Below, piece by piece: positions 52,276 through 63,814 of a DNA stretch of 64,000 nt. This DNA is from Clavelina lepadiformis (taxonomy: Eukaryota; Chordata; Ascidiacea; Aplousobranchia; Clavelinidae), in assembly GCF_947623445.1 (NCBI RefSeq), contig NC_135246.1:1428501-1492500 (forward strand). The letters run 5' to 3'. Below the pieces are notes generated by a model, which saw only the letters and a list, made by a program, of their open reading frames with translations, was not told the origin of the DNA and did no database searches. The position numbers and the translations under genes are program-made. The stretch's first letter is position 1. Each line of letters opens with the position of its first letter.

Positions 52276-52662
52276 TATAAAGAAGAATATTTTGAATTTA
52301 TACCAAATATCAATTATATTGGGACGCATTGTCACCTGAAATAAGTCAATGGGCCGCAGAACCTATTAAATTTCAAGAAAATTAGGTATATTATACTATT
52401 ACTGCGCCCCTAATAACCGACTGGTACATTTTATTTAGGCCAAGATTCAAAGTTCAAAATACTATTTTTGGAGTGAAAATGACTAGCGGGCCGGACAAAA
52501 ATCTCAGGCGGGCCGCATGTTGGACATCCCTGGTCTAGGGGTATGATTCTTGCTTAGGTTGCATCTCCCGGACGAGCCCTATAAAGAAGAAATTTTGGAA
52601 TTTGGACTAAATATCATAAACATTTATTCTTATAATATGAAGCAAAAAGATGCAACTTCACC

Positions 52663-52734
52663 GGCTCGTTGGTCTAGGGATATGATTCTTTCTTTGGGTG
52701 CAAGAGGTCCCGGGTTCAATTCCCGGACGAGCCC
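52663..52734 (+). tRNA. trnap-ugg: tRNA-Pro(UGG)
   Basis: Slot 1. D-loop TAGGGATAT, anticodon stem CTTTC. Confidence 0.85.
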
Positions 52735-52817
52735 TATAAAGAAGATTATTTTGAATTTATACCAAATATCAAAAAGTTTCATTCATGTAATATGAAGCAG
52801 ATAAATGAAACTTTATC

Positions 52818-52888
52818 GGCTCGTTGGTCTAGGGTATGATTCTTGCTTAGGGTGCAAGAGGTCCCGGGTTCAATTCCCGGACGAGCCC
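52818..52888 (+). tRNA. trnap-agg: tRNA-Pro(AGG)
   Basis: Slot 2. 71 nt. Confidence 0.85.
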
Positions 52889-53275
52889 TATAAAGAAGAA
52901 TATTTTGAATTTATACCAAATATCAATTATATTGGGCCGCATTGTCACCTGAAATAACTCAATGGGCCGCAGAATCTATTAAATTTCAAGAAAATTAGGT
53001 GTATTATACTATTACTGCGCCCCTAATAACCGACTGGTACATTTTATTTAGGCCAAGATTCAAAGTTCAAAATACTATTTTTGGAGTGAAAATGACTAGC
53101 GGGCCGGACAAAAATCTCAGGCGGGCCGCATGTTGGACATCCCTGGTCTAGGGGTATGATTCTTGCTTAGGTTGCAAGTCCCGGACGAGCCCTATAAAGA
53201 AGAAGTTTTGGAATTTGGACTAAATATCATAAACATTTATTCTTATAATATGAAGCAAAAAGATGCAACTTCACC

Positions 53276-53347
53276 GGCTCGTTGGTCTAGGGATATGATT
53301 CTTGCTTTGGGTGCAAGAGGTCCCGGGTTCAATTCCCGGACGAGCCC
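53276..53347 (+). tRNA. trnap-ugg: tRNA-Pro(UGG)
   Basis: Only tRNA of its unit. D-loop TAGGGATAT. Confidence 0.92.
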
Positions 53348-53734
53348 TATAAAGAAGAATATTTTGAATTTATACCAAATATCAATTATATTGGGCCGCA
53401 TTGTCACCTGAAATAAGTCAATGGACCGCAGAACCTATTAAATTTCAAGAAAATTAGGTATATTATACTATTACTGCGCCCCTAATAACCGACTGGTACA
53501 TTTTATTTAGGCCAAGAGTCAAAGTTCAAAATACTATTTTTGGAGTGAAAATGACTAGCGGGCCGGACAAAAATCTCAAGCGGGCCGTATGTTGGACATC
53601 CCTGGTCTAGGGGTATGATTCTTGCTTAGGTTGCAAGTCCCGGACGAGCCCTATAAAGAAGAAATTTTGGAATTTGGACTAAATATCATAAACATTTATT
53701 CTTATAATATGAAGCAAAAAGATGCAACTTCACC

Positions 53735-53806
53735 GGCTCGTTGGTCTAGGGGTATGATTCTTGCTTTGGGTGCAAGAGGTCCCGGGTTCAATTCCCGGAC
53801 GAGCCC
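53735..53806 (+). tRNA. trnap-ugg: tRNA-Pro(UGG)
   Basis: Slot 1 of a three-tRNA unit. Canonical. Confidence 0.94.
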
Positions 53807-53889
53807 TATAAAGAAGATTATTTTGAATTTATACCAAATATCAAAAAGTTATATTCATATAATATGAAGCAAATAAATGAAACTTCATC

Positions 53890-53961
53890 GGCTCGTTGGT
53901 CTAGGGGTATGATTCTTGCTTTGGGTGCAAGAGGTCCCGGGTTCAATTCCCGGACGAGCCC
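53890..53961 (+). tRNA. trnap-ugg: tRNA-Pro(UGG)
   Basis: Slot 2. Canonical. Confidence 0.94.
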
Positions 53962-54044
53962 TATAAAGAAGATTATTTTGAATTTATACCAAATATCAAA
54001 AAGTTTCATTCATGTAATATGAAGCAGATAAATGAAACTTTATC

Positions 54045-54116
54045 GGCTCGTTGGTTTAGGGGTATGATTCTTGCTTAGGGTGCAAGAGGTCCCGGGTTCA
54101 ATTCCCGGACGAGCCC
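54045..54116 (+). tRNA. trnap-agg: tRNA-Pro(AGG)
   Basis: Slot 3. D stem GTT. Confidence 0.88.
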
Positions 54117-54503
54117 TATAAAGAAGAATATTTTGAATTTATACCAAATATCAATTATATTGGGCCGCATTGTCACCTGAAATAAGTCAATGGACCGCAG
54201 AACCTATTAAATTTCAAGAAAAATAGGTATATTATGCTATTACTGCGCCCCTAATAACCGACTGGTACATTTTACTTAGGCCAAGATTCAAAGTTCAAAA
54301 TACTATTTTAGGAGTGAAAATGACTAGCGGGCCGGACAAAAATCTCAGGCGGGTCGCATGTTGGACATCCCTGGTCTAGGGGTATGATTCTTGCTTAGGT
54401 TGCAAGTCCCGGACGAGCCCTATAAAGAAGAAGTTTTGGAATTTGGACTAAATACCATAAATATTTATTCTTATAATATGAAGCAAAAAGATGTAACTTC
54501 ACC

Positions 54504-54575
54504 GGCTCGTTGGTCTAGAGGTATGATTCTTGCTTTGGGTGCAAGAGGTCCCGGGTTCAATTCCCGGACGAGCCC
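54504..54575 (+). tRNA. trnap-ugg: tRNA-Pro(UGG)
   Basis: Slot 1. D-loop TAGAGGTAT. Confidence 0.92.
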
Positions 54576-54658
54576 TATAAAGAAGATTATTTTGAATTTA
54601 TACCAAATATCAAAAAGTTATATTCATATAATATGAAGCAAAAAGATGTAACTTCACC

Positions 54659-54730
54659 GGCTCGTTGGTCTAGGGGTATGATTCTTGCTTCGGGTGCAAG
54701 AGGTCCCGGGTTCAATTCCCGGACGAGCCC
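54659..54730 (+). tRNA. trnap-cgg: tRNA-Pro(CGG)
   Basis: Slot 2, counterpart of 10382. Confidence 0.93.
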
Positions 54731-55117
54731 TATAAAGAAGAATATTTTGAATTTATACCAAATATCAATTATATTGGGCCGCATTGTCACCTGAAATAAG
54801 TCAATGGGCCGCAGAACCTATTAAATTTCAAGAAAAATAGATATATTATACTATTACTGCGCCCCTAATAACCGACTGGTACATTTTATTTAGGCCAAGA
54901 TTCAAAGTTCAAAATACTATTTTTGGAGTGAAAATGACTAGCGGGCCGGACAAAAATCTCAGGCGGGCCGCATGTTGGACATCCCTGGTCTAGGGGTATG
55001 ATTCTTGCTTAGGTTGCAAGTCCCGGACGAGCCCTATAAAGAAGAAGTTTTGGAATTTGGAGTAAATATCATAAACATTTATTCTTATAATATGAAGCAA
55101 AAAGATGCAACTTCACC

Positions 55118-55189
55118 GGCTCGTTGGTCTAGGGATATGATTCTTGCTTTGGGTGCAAGAGGTCCCGGGTTCAATTCCCGGACGAGCCC
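55118..55189 (+). tRNA. trnap-ugg: tRNA-Pro(UGG)
   Basis: Only tRNA of its unit. D-loop TAGGGATAT. Confidence 0.92.
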
Positions 55190-55576
55190 TATAAAGAAGA
55201 ATATTTTGAATTTATACCAAATATCAATTATATTGGGCCGCATTGTCACCTGAAATAAGTCAATGGACCGCAGAACCTATTAAATTTCAAGAAAAATAGG
55301 TATATTATACTATTACTGCGCCCCTAATAACCGACTGGTACATTTTATTTAGGCCAAGATTCAAAGTTCAAAATACTATTTTTGGAGTGAAAATGACTAG
55401 CGGGCCGGACAAAAATCTCAGGCGGGCCGCATGTTGGACATCCCTGGTCTAGGGGTATGATTCTTGCTTAGGTTGCAAGTCCCGGACGAGCTTTATAAAC
55501 AAGAAGTTTTGGAATTTGGACTAAATATCATAAACATTTATTCTTATAATATGAAGCAAAAAGATGCAACTTCATC

Positions 55577-55648
55577 GGCTCGTTGGTCTAGGGATATGAT
55601 TCTTGCTTTGGGTGCAAGAGGTCCCGGGTTCAATTCCCGGACGAGCCC
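55577..55648 (+). tRNA. trnap-ugg: tRNA-Pro(UGG)
   Basis: Slot 1. D-loop TAGGGATAT. T7 terminator. Confidence 0.92.
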
Positions 55649-55731
55649 TATAAAGAAGATTTTTTTGAATTTATACCAAATATCAAAAAGTTTTATTCAT
55701 ATAATATGAAGCAGATAAATGAATCTTTATC

Positions 55732-55803
55732 GGCTCGTTGGTCTAGGGGTATGATTCTTGCTTAGGGTGCAAGAGGTCCCGGGTTCAATTCCCGGACGAG
55801 CCC
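55732..55803 (+). tRNA. trnap-agg: tRNA-Pro(AGG)
   Basis: Slot 2. Canonical body. Confidence 0.93.
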
Positions 55804-56190
55804 TATAAAGAAGAATATTTTGAATTTATACCAAATATCAATTATATTGGGCCGCATTGTCACCTGAAATAAGTCAATGGGCCGCAGAACCTATTAAATT
55901 TCAAGAAAAATAGGTACATTATACTATTACTGCGCCCCTAATAACCGACTGGTACATTTTATTTAGGCCAAGATTCAAAGTTCAAAATACTATTTTTGGA
56001 GTGAAAATGACTAGCGGGCCGGACAAAAATCTCAGGCGGGCCGCATGTTGGACATCCCTGGTCTAGGGGTATGATTCTTGCTTAGGTTGCAAGTCCCGGA
56101 CGAGCCCTATAGAGAAGAAGTTTTGGAATTTGGACTAAATATCATAAACATTTATTCTTATAATATGAAGCAAAAAGATGCAACTTCACA

Positions 56191-56262
56191 GGCTCGTTGG
56201 TCTAGGGGTATGATTCTTGCTTTGGGTGCAAGAAGTCCCGGGTTCAATTCCCGGACGAGCCC
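56191..56262 (+). tRNA. trnap-ugg: tRNA-Pro(UGG)
   Basis: Slot 1. Variable arm AAGTC. Confidence 0.91.
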
Positions 56263-56345
56263 TATAAAGAAGATTATTTTGAATTTATACCAAATATCAA
56301 AGAGTTTTATGGTTATAATATGAAGCAAATAAATGAAACTTCATC

Positions 56346-56417
56346 GGCTCGTTGGTCTAGGGGTATGATTCTTGCTTTGGGTGCAAGAGGTTCCGGGTTC
56401 AATTCCCGGACGACCCC
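56346..56417 (+). tRNA. trnap-ugg: tRNA-Pro(UGG), acceptor mismatch
   Basis: Slot 2 before a leader. 3' acceptor ACGACCC. Confidence 0.82.
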
Positions 56418-56614
56418 TATACAGAAGATTATTTTGAATTTATACCAAATATCAAAAAGTTTCATTCATGTAATATGAAGCAAATAAATGAAACTTCTTT
56501 CGTACTTCGTACTTTCATATAATATGAAGTGAAATGTCAAATACATCAAATGTCAAAATATTCTATACAGTATGAAGGGAAAAGACTTAACCTCTGCCGC
56601 TCGTTGGTCTAGGA

Positions 56615-56844
56615 CAGTGATGTCCAGCCTTTTATTATATTGGTCACCTGAAATAAGTCAATGGGCCGCAGAACCTATTAAATTTCAAGAAATTTAGGTA
56701 TATTATACTATTACTGCACCCCTAATAACCGACTGGTACATTTTATTTAGGCCAAGATTCAAAGTTCAAAATACTATTTTTGGAGTGAAAATGACTAGCG
56801 GGCCGGACAAAAATCTCAGGCGGGCCGCATTTTGGACATCCCTG
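56615..56844 (+). mobile_element. hAT MITE, whole copy 11
   Basis: Counterpart of copy 4. 5' tRNA part 56598-56614. Confidence 0.87.
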
Positions 56845-56974
56845 GTCTAGGGGTATGATTCTTGCTTAGGTTGCAAGTCCCGGACGAGCCCTATAAAGAA
56901 GAAGTTTTGGAATTTGGACTAAATATCATAAACATTTATTCTTATAATATGAAGCAAAAAGATGCAACTTCACC

Positions 56975-57046
56975 GGCTCGTTGGTCTAGGGATATGATTC
57001 TTGCTTTGGGTGCAAGAGGTCCCGGGTTCAATTCCCGGACGAGCCC
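56975..57046 (+). tRNA. trnap-ugg: tRNA-Pro(UGG)
   Basis: Slot 1 of a UGG-CGG-AGG triple. D-loop TAGGGATAT. Confidence 0.92.
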
Positions 57047-57129
57047 TATAAAGAAGATTATTTTGAATTAATAACAAATATCAAAAAGTTATATTCATAT
57101 AATATGAAGCAGATAAATGAAACTTTATC

Positions 57130-57201
57130 GGCTCGTTGGTCTAGGGGTATGAGTCTTGCTTCGGGTGCAAGAGGTCCCGGGTTCAATTCCCGGACGAGCC
57201 C
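57130..57201 (+). tRNA. trnap-cgg: tRNA-Pro(CGG)
   Basis: Slot 2. Shares the T-to-G change at base 26 with 12853. Confidence 0.9.
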
Positions 57202-57284
57202 TATAAAGAAGATTATTTTGAATTTACACCAAATATCAAAAAGTTATATTCATATAATATGAAGCAGATAAATGAAACTTTATC

Positions 57285-57356
57285 GGCTCGTTGGTCTAGG
57301 GGTATGATTCTTGCTTAGGGTGCAAGAGGTCCCGGGTTCAATTCCCAGACGAGCCC
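57285..57356 (+). tRNA. trnap-agg: tRNA-Pro(AGG), T-stem mismatch
   Basis: Slot 3. T stem CCCAG. Confidence 0.85.
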
Positions 57357-57743
57357 TATAAAGAAGAATATTTTGAATTTATACCAAATATCAATTATAT
57401 TGGGCCGCATTGTCACCTGAAATAAGTCAATGGGCCGCAGAACCTATTAAATTTCAAGAAAAATAGATATATTATACTATTACTGCGCCCCTAATAACCG
57501 ACTGGTACATTTTATTTAGGCCAAGATTCAAAGTTCAAAATACTATTTTTGGAGTGAAAATGACTAGCGGGCCGGACAAAAATCTCAGGCGGGCCGCATG
57601 TTGGACATCCCTGGTCTAGGGGTATGATTCTTGCTTAGGTTGCAAGTCCCGGACGAGCCCTATACAGAAGAAGTTTTGGAATTTGGACTAAATACCATAA
57701 ACATTTATTCTTATAATATGAAGCAAAAAGATGTAACTTCACC

Positions 57744-57815
57744 GGCTCGTTGGTCTAGAGGTATGATTCTTGCTTTGGGTGCAAGAGGTTCCGGGTTCAA
57801 TTCCCGGACGACCCC
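57744..57815 (+). tRNA. trnap-ugg: tRNA-Pro(UGG), acceptor mismatch
   Basis: Before a leader. D-loop TAGAGGTAT, 3' acceptor ACGACCC. Confidence 0.82.
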
Positions 57816-58012
57816 TATACAGAAGATTATTTTGAATTTATACCAAATATCAAAAAGTTTCATTCATGTAATATGAAGCAAATAAATGAAACTTCTTTCG
57901 TACTTCGTACTTTCATATAATATGAAGTGAAATGTCAAATACATCAAATGTCAAAATATTCTATACAGTATGAAGGGAAAAGACTTAACCTCTGCCGCTC
58001 GTTGGTCTAGGA

Positions 58013-58242
58013 CAGTGATGTCCAGCCTTTTATTATATTGGTCACCTGAAATAAGTCAATGGGCCGCAGAACCTATTAAATTTCAAGAAATTTAGGTATA
58101 TTATACTATTACTGCACCCCTAATAACCGACTGGTACATTTTATTTAGGCCAAGATTCAAAGTTCAAAATACTATTTTTGGAGTGAAAATGACTAGCGGG
58201 CCGGACAAAAATCTCAGGCGGGCCGCATGTTGGACATCCCTG
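58013..58242 (+). mobile_element. hAT MITE, whole copy 12
   Basis: Counterpart of copy 5. 5' tRNA part 57996-58012. Confidence 0.87.
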
Positions 58243-58372
58243 GTCTAGGGGTATGATTCTTGCTTAGGTTGCAAGTCCCGGACGAGCCCTATAAAGAAGA
58301 AGTTTTGGAATTTGGACTAAATATCATAAACATTTATTCTTATAATATGAAGCAAAAAGATGCAACTTCACC

Positions 58373-58443
58373 GGCTCGTTGGTCTAGGGGTATGATTCTT
58401 GCTTTGGGTGCAAGAGGTTCCGGGTTTATTCCCGGACGAGCCC
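58373..58443 (+). tRNA. trnap-ugg: tRNA-Pro(UGG), short T-loop
   Basis: Slot 1. 71 nt. The T-loop TTTATT has lost one base relative to 14096 and also lacks C56, so it is probably inactive. Confidence 0.65.
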
Positions 58444-58526
58444 TATAAAGAAGATTATTTTGAATTAATAACAAATATCAAAAAGTTATATTCATATAAT
58501 ATGAAGCAGATAAATGAAACTTTATC

Positions 58527-58598
58527 GGCTCGTTGGTCTAAGGGTATGATTCTTGCTTCGGGTGCAAGAGGTCCCGGGTTCAATTCCCGGACGAGCCC
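58527..58598 (+). tRNA. trnap-cgg: tRNA-Pro(CGG)
   Basis: Slot 2. D-loop TAAGGGTAT. Confidence 0.9.
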
Positions 58599-58681
58599 TA
58601 TAAAGAAGATTATTTTGAATTTATACCAATTATCAAAAAGTTATATTCATATAATATGAAGCAGATAAATGAAACTTTATC

Positions 58682-58753
58682 GGCTCGTTGGTGTAGGGGT
58701 ATGATTCTTGCTTAGGGTGCAAGAGTTCCCGGGTTCAATTCCCAGACGAGCCC
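58682..58753 (+). tRNA. trnap-agg: tRNA-Pro(AGG), D- and T-stem mismatches
   Basis: Slot 3. D stem GTG, variable arm AGTTC, T stem CCCAG. Confidence 0.8.
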
Positions 58754-59140
58754 TATAAAGAAGAATATTTTGAATTTATACCAAATATCAATTATATTGG
58801 GCCGCATTGTCACCTGAAATAAGTCAATGGGCCGCAGAACCTATTAAATTTCAAGAAAAATAGATATATTATACTATTACTGCGCCCCTAATAACCGACT
58901 GGTACATTTTATTTAGGCCAAGATTCAAAGTTCAAAATACTATTTTTGGAGTGAAAATGACTAGCGGGCCGGACAAAAATCTCAGGCGGGCCGCATGTTG
59001 GACATCCCTGGTCTAGGGGTATGATTCTTGCTTAGGTTGCAAGTCCCGGACGAGCCCTATAAAGAAGAAGTTTTGGAATTTGGACTAAATACCATAAACA
59101 TTTATTCTTATAATATGAAGCAAAAAGATGTAACTTCACC

Positions 59141-59212
59141 GGCTCGTTGGTCTAGAGGTATGATTCTTGCTTTGGGTGCAAGAGGTCCCGGGTTCAATTC
59201 CCGGACGAGCCC
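59141..59212 (+). tRNA. trnap-ugg: tRNA-Pro(UGG)
   Basis: Only tRNA of its unit. D-loop TAGAGGTAT. Confidence 0.92.
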
Positions 59213-59599
59213 TATAAAGAAGAATATTTTGAATTTATACCAAATATCAATTATATTGGGACGCATTGTCACCTGAAATAAGTCAATGGGCCGCAGAACC
59301 TATTAAATTTCAAGAAAATTAGGTATATTATACTATTACTGCGCCCCTAATAACCGACTGGTACATTTTATTTAGGCCAAGATTCAAAGTTCAAAATACT
59401 ATTTTTGGAGTGAAAATGACTAGCGGGCCGGACAAAAATCTCAGGCGGGCCACATGTTGGACATCCCTGGTCTAGGGGTATGATTCTTGCTTAGGTTGCA
59501 AGTCCCGGACGAGCCCTATAAAGAAGAAATTTTGGAATTTGGACTAAATATCATAAACATTTATTCTTATAATATGAAGCAAAAAGATGCAACTTCACC

Positions 59600-59671
59600 G
59601 GTTCGTTGGTCTAGGGGTATGATTCTTGCTTTGGGTGCAAGAGGTCCCGGGTTCAATTCCCGGACGAGCCC
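59600..59671 (+). tRNA. trnap-ugg: tRNA-Pro(UGG)
   Basis: Slot 1. Acceptor GGTTCGT. Confidence 0.9.
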
Positions 59672-59754
59672 TATAAAGAAGATTATTTTGAATTTATACC
59701 AAATATCAAAAAGTTATATTCATATAATATGAAGCAGATAAATGAAACTTTATC

Positions 59755-59826
59755 GGCTCGTTGGTCTAGGGGTATGATTCTTGCTTAGGGTGCAAGAGGT
59801 CCCGGGTTCAATTCCCGGACGAGCCC
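59755..59826 (+). tRNA. trnap-agg: tRNA-Pro(AGG)
   Basis: Slot 2. Canonical body. Confidence 0.93.
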
Positions 59827-60213
59827 TATAAAGAAGAATATTTTGAATTTATACCAAATATCATTTATATTGGGCCGCATTGTCACCTGAAATAAGTCAA
59901 TGGACGGCAGAACCTATTAAATTTCAAGAAAAATAGGTATATTATACTATTACTGCGCCCCTAATAACCGACTGGTACATTTTATTTAGGCCAAGATTCA
60001 AAGTTCAAAATACTATTTTTGGAGTGAAAATGACTAGCGGGCCGGACAAAAATCTCAGGCGGGCCGCATGTTGGACATCCCTGGTCTAGGGGTATGATTC
60101 TTGCTTAGGTTGCAAGTCCCGGACGAGCCCTATAAAGAAGAAATTTTGGAATTTGGACTAAATACCATAAACATTTATTCTTATAATATGAAGCAAAAAG
60201 ATGTAACTTCACC

Positions 60214-60285
60214 GGCTCGTTGGTCTAGAGGTATGATTCTTGCTTTGGGTGCAAGAGGTCCCGGGTTCAATTCCCGGACGAGCCC
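60214..60285 (+). tRNA. trnap-ugg: tRNA-Pro(UGG)
   Basis: Only tRNA of its unit. D-loop TAGAGGTAT. Confidence 0.92.
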
Positions 60286-60672
60286 TATAAAGAAGAATAT
60301 TTTGAATTTATACCAAATATCAATTATATTGGGACGCATTGTCACCTGAAATAAGTCAATGGGCCGCAGAACCTATTAAATTTCAAGAAATTTAGGTATA
60401 TTATACTATTACTGCACCCCTAATAACCGACTGGTACATTTTATTTAGGCCAAGATTCAAAGTTCAAAATACTATTTTTGGAGTGAAAATGACTAGCGGG
60501 CCGGACAAAAATCTCAGGCGGGCCGCATGTTGGACATCCCTGGTCTAGGGGTATGATTCTTGCTTAGGTTGCAAGTCCCGGACGAGCCCTATAAAGAAGA
60601 AGTTTTGGAATTTGGACTAAATATCATAAACATTTATTCTTATAATATGAAGCAAAAAGATGCAACTTCACC

Positions 60673-60744
60673 GGCTCGTTGGTCTAGGGGTATGATTCTT
60701 GCTTTGGGTGCAAGAGGTTCCGGGTTCAATTCCCGGACGAGCCC
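60673..60744 (+). tRNA. trnap-ugg: tRNA-Pro(UGG)
   Basis: Slot 1 of a triple. Variable arm AGGTT. Confidence 0.93.
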
Positions 60745-60827
60745 TATAAAGAAGATTATTTTGAATTAATAACAAATATCAAAAAGTTATATTCATATAA
60801 TATGAAGCAGATAAATGAAACTTTATC

Positions 60828-60899
60828 GGCTCGTTGGTCTAAGGGTATGATTCTTGCTTCGGGTGCAAGAGGTCCCGGGTTCAATTCCCGGACGAGCCC
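60828..60899 (+). tRNA. trnap-cgg: tRNA-Pro(CGG)
   Basis: Slot 2. D-loop TAAGGGTAT. Confidence 0.9.
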
Positions 60900-60982
60900 T
60901 ATAAAGAAGATTATTTTGAATTTATACCAAATATCAAAAAGTTATATTCATATAATATGAAGCAGATAAATGAAACTTTATC

Positions 60983-61054
60983 GGCTCGTTGGTCTAGGGG
61001 TATGATTCTTGCTTAGGGTGCAAGAGTTCCCGGGTTCAATTCCCAGACGAGCCC
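60983..61054 (+). tRNA. trnap-agg: tRNA-Pro(AGG), T-stem mismatch
   Basis: Slot 3. Variable arm AGTTC, T stem CCCAG. Confidence 0.84.
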
Positions 61055-61441
61055 TATAAAGAAGAATATTTTGAATTTATACCAAATATCAATTATATTG
61101 GGCCGCATTGTCACCTGAAATAAGTCAATGGGCCGCAGAACCTATTAAATTTCAAGAAAAATAGATATATTATACTATTACTGCGCCCCTAATAACCGAC
61201 TGGTACATTTTATTTAGGCCAAGATTCAAAGTTCAAAATACTATTTTTGGAGTGAAAATGACTAGCGGGCCGGACAAAAATCTCAGGCGGGCCGCATGTT
61301 GGACATCCCTGGTCTAGGGGTATGATTCTTGCTTAGGTTGCAAGTCCCGGACGAGCCCTATAAAGAAGAAGTTTTGGAATTTGGACTAAATACCATAAAC
61401 ATTTATTCTTATAATATGAAGCAAAAAGATGTAACTTCACC

Positions 61442-61513
61442 GGCTCGTTGGTCTAGAGGTATGATTCTTGCTTTGGGTGCAAGAGGTCCCGGGTTCAATT
61501 CCCGGACGAGCCC
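61442..61513 (+). tRNA. trnap-ugg: tRNA-Pro(UGG)
   Basis: Only tRNA of its unit. The counterpart position at 17.1 kb has lost this block. Confidence 0.92.
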
Positions 61514-61900
61514 TATAAAGAAGAATATTTTGAATTTATACCAAATATCAATTATATTGGGACGCATTGTCACCTGAAATAAGTCAATGGGCCGCAGAAC
61601 CTATTAAATTTCAAGAAAATTAGGTATATTATACTATTACTGCGCCCCTAATAACCGACTGGTACATTTTATTTAGGCCAAGATTCAAAGTTCAAAATAC
61701 TATTTTTGGAGTGAAAATGACTAGCGGGCCGGACAAAAATCTCAGGCGGGCCACATGTTGGACATCCCTGGTCTAGGGGTATGATTCTTGCTTAGGTTGC
61801 AAGTCCCGGACGAGCCCTATAAAGAAGAAATTTTGGAATTTGGACTAAATATCATAAACATTTATTCTTATAATATGAAGCAAAAAGATGCAACTTCACC

Positions 61901-61972
61901 GGTTCGTTGGTCTAGGGGTATGATTCTTGCTTTGGGTGCAAGAGGTCCCGGGTTCAATTTCCGGACGATCCC
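61901..61972 (+). tRNA. trnap-ugg: tRNA-Pro(UGG), acceptor mismatch
   Basis: Slot 1. GGTTCGT/ACGATCC gives a T-T mismatch at 3-70. The 3' end matches the degenerate 18238 type and the 5' end the 15324 type, so it is a recombinant. Confidence 0.75.
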
Positions 61973-62055
61973 TATAAAGAAGATTATTTTGAATTTATAC
62001 CAAATATCAAAAAGTTATATTCATATAATATGAAGCAGATAAATGAAACTTTATC

Positions 62056-62127
62056 GGCTCGTTGGTCTAGGGGTATGATTCTTGCTTAGGGTGCAAGAGG
62101 TCCCGGGTTCAATTCCCGGACGAGCCC
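62056..62127 (+). tRNA. trnap-agg: tRNA-Pro(AGG)
   Basis: Slot 2. Canonical body. Confidence 0.93.
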
Positions 62128-62514
62128 TATAAAGAAGAATATTTTGAATTTATACCAAATATCATTTATATTGGGCCGCATTGTCACCTGAAATAAGTCA
62201 ATGGGCCGCAGAACCTATTAAATTTCAAGAAAAATAGATATATTATACTATTACTGCGCCCCTAATAACCGACTGGTACATTTTATTTAGGCCAAGATTC
62301 AAAGTTCAAAATACTATTTTTGGAGTGAAAATGACTAGCGGGCCGGACAAAAATCTCAGGCGGGCCGCATGTTGGACATCCCTGGTCTAGGGGTATGATT
62401 CTTGCTTAGGTTGCAAGTCCCGGACGAGCCCTATAAAGAAGAAGTTTTGGAATTTGGAGTAAATATCATAAACATTTATTCTTATAATATGAAGCAAAAA
62501 GATGCAACTTCACC

Positions 62515-62586
62515 GGCTCGTTGGTCTAGGGATATGATTCTTGCTTTGGGTGCAAGAGGTCCCGGGTTCAATTCCCGGACGAGCCC
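62515..62586 (+). tRNA. trnap-ugg: tRNA-Pro(UGG)
   Basis: Counterpart of 18852. D-loop TAGGGATAT. Confidence 0.92.
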
Positions 62587-62973
62587 TATAAAGAAGAATA
62601 TTTTGAATTTATACCAAATATCAATTATATTGGGCCGCATTGTCACCTGAAATAAGTCAATGGACCGCAGAACCTATTAAATTTCAAGAAAAATAGGTAT
62701 ATTATACTATTACTGCGCCCCTAATAACCGACTGGTACATTTTATTTAGGCCAAGATTCAAAGTTCAAAATACTATTTTTGGAGTGAAAATGACTAGCGG
62801 GCCGGACAAAAATCTCAGGCGGGCCGCATGTTGGACATCCCTGGTCTAGGGGTATGATTCTTGCTTAGGTTGCAAGTCCCGGACGAGCTTTATAAAGAAG
62901 AAGTTTTGGAATTTGGACTAAATATCATAAACATTTATTCTTATAATATGAAGCAAAAAGATGCAACTTCATC

Positions 62974-63045
62974 GGCTCGTTGGTCTAGGGATATGATTCT
63001 TGCTTTGGGTGCAAGAGGTCCCGGGTTCAATTCCCGGACGAGCCC
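62974..63045 (+). tRNA. trnap-ugg: tRNA-Pro(UGG)
   Basis: Slot 1. D-loop TAGGGATAT. T7 terminator. Confidence 0.92.
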
Positions 63046-63128
63046 TATAAAGAAGATTTTTTTGAATTTATACCAAATATCAAAAAGTTTTATTCATATA
63101 ATATGAAGCAGATAAATGAATCTTTATC

Positions 63129-63200
63129 GGCTCGTTGGTCTAGGGGTATGATTCTTGCTTAGGGTGCAAGAGGTCCCGGGTTCAATTCCCGGACGAGCCC
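63129..63200 (+). tRNA. trnap-agg: tRNA-Pro(AGG)
   Basis: Slot 2. Canonical body. Confidence 0.93.
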
Positions 63201-63587
63201 TATAAAGAAGAATATTTTGAATTTATACCAAATATCAATTATATTGGGCCGCATTGTCACCTGAAATAAGTCAATGGGCCGCAGAACCTATTAAATTTCA
63301 AGAAAAATAGGTACATTATACTATTACTGCGCCCCTAATAACCGACTGGTACATTTTATTTAGGCCAAGATTCAAAGTTCAAAATACTATTTTTGGAGTG
63401 AAAATGACTAGCGGGCCGGACAAAAATCTCAGGCGGGCCGCATGTTGGACATCCCTGGTCTAGGGGTATGATTCTTGCTTAGGTTGCAAGTCCCGGACGA
63501 GCCCTATAGAGAAGAAGTTTTGGAATTTGGACTAAATATCATAAACATTTATTCTTATAATATGAAGCAAAAAGATGCAACTTCACA

Positions 63588-63659
63588 GGCTCGTTGGTCT
63601 AGGGGTATGATTCTTGCTTTGGGTGCAAGAAGTCCCGGGTTCAATTCCCGGACGAGCCC
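63588..63659 (+). tRNA. trnap-ugg: tRNA-Pro(UGG)
   Basis: Slot 1. Variable arm AAGTC. Confidence 0.91.
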
Positions 63660-63742
63660 TATAAAGAAGATTATTTTGAATTTATACCAAATATCAAAGA
63701 GTTTTATGGTTATAATATGAAGCAAATAAATGAAACTTCATC

Positions 63743-63814
63743 GGCTCGTTGGTCTAGGGGTATGATTCTTGCTTTGGGTGCAAGAGGTTCCGGGTTCAAT
63801 TCCCGGACGACCCC
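63743..63814 (+). tRNA. trnap-ugg: tRNA-Pro(UGG), acceptor mismatch
   Basis: Slot 2, last full gene in the window. 3' acceptor ACGACCC. A leader follows to the window end. Confidence 0.82.
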
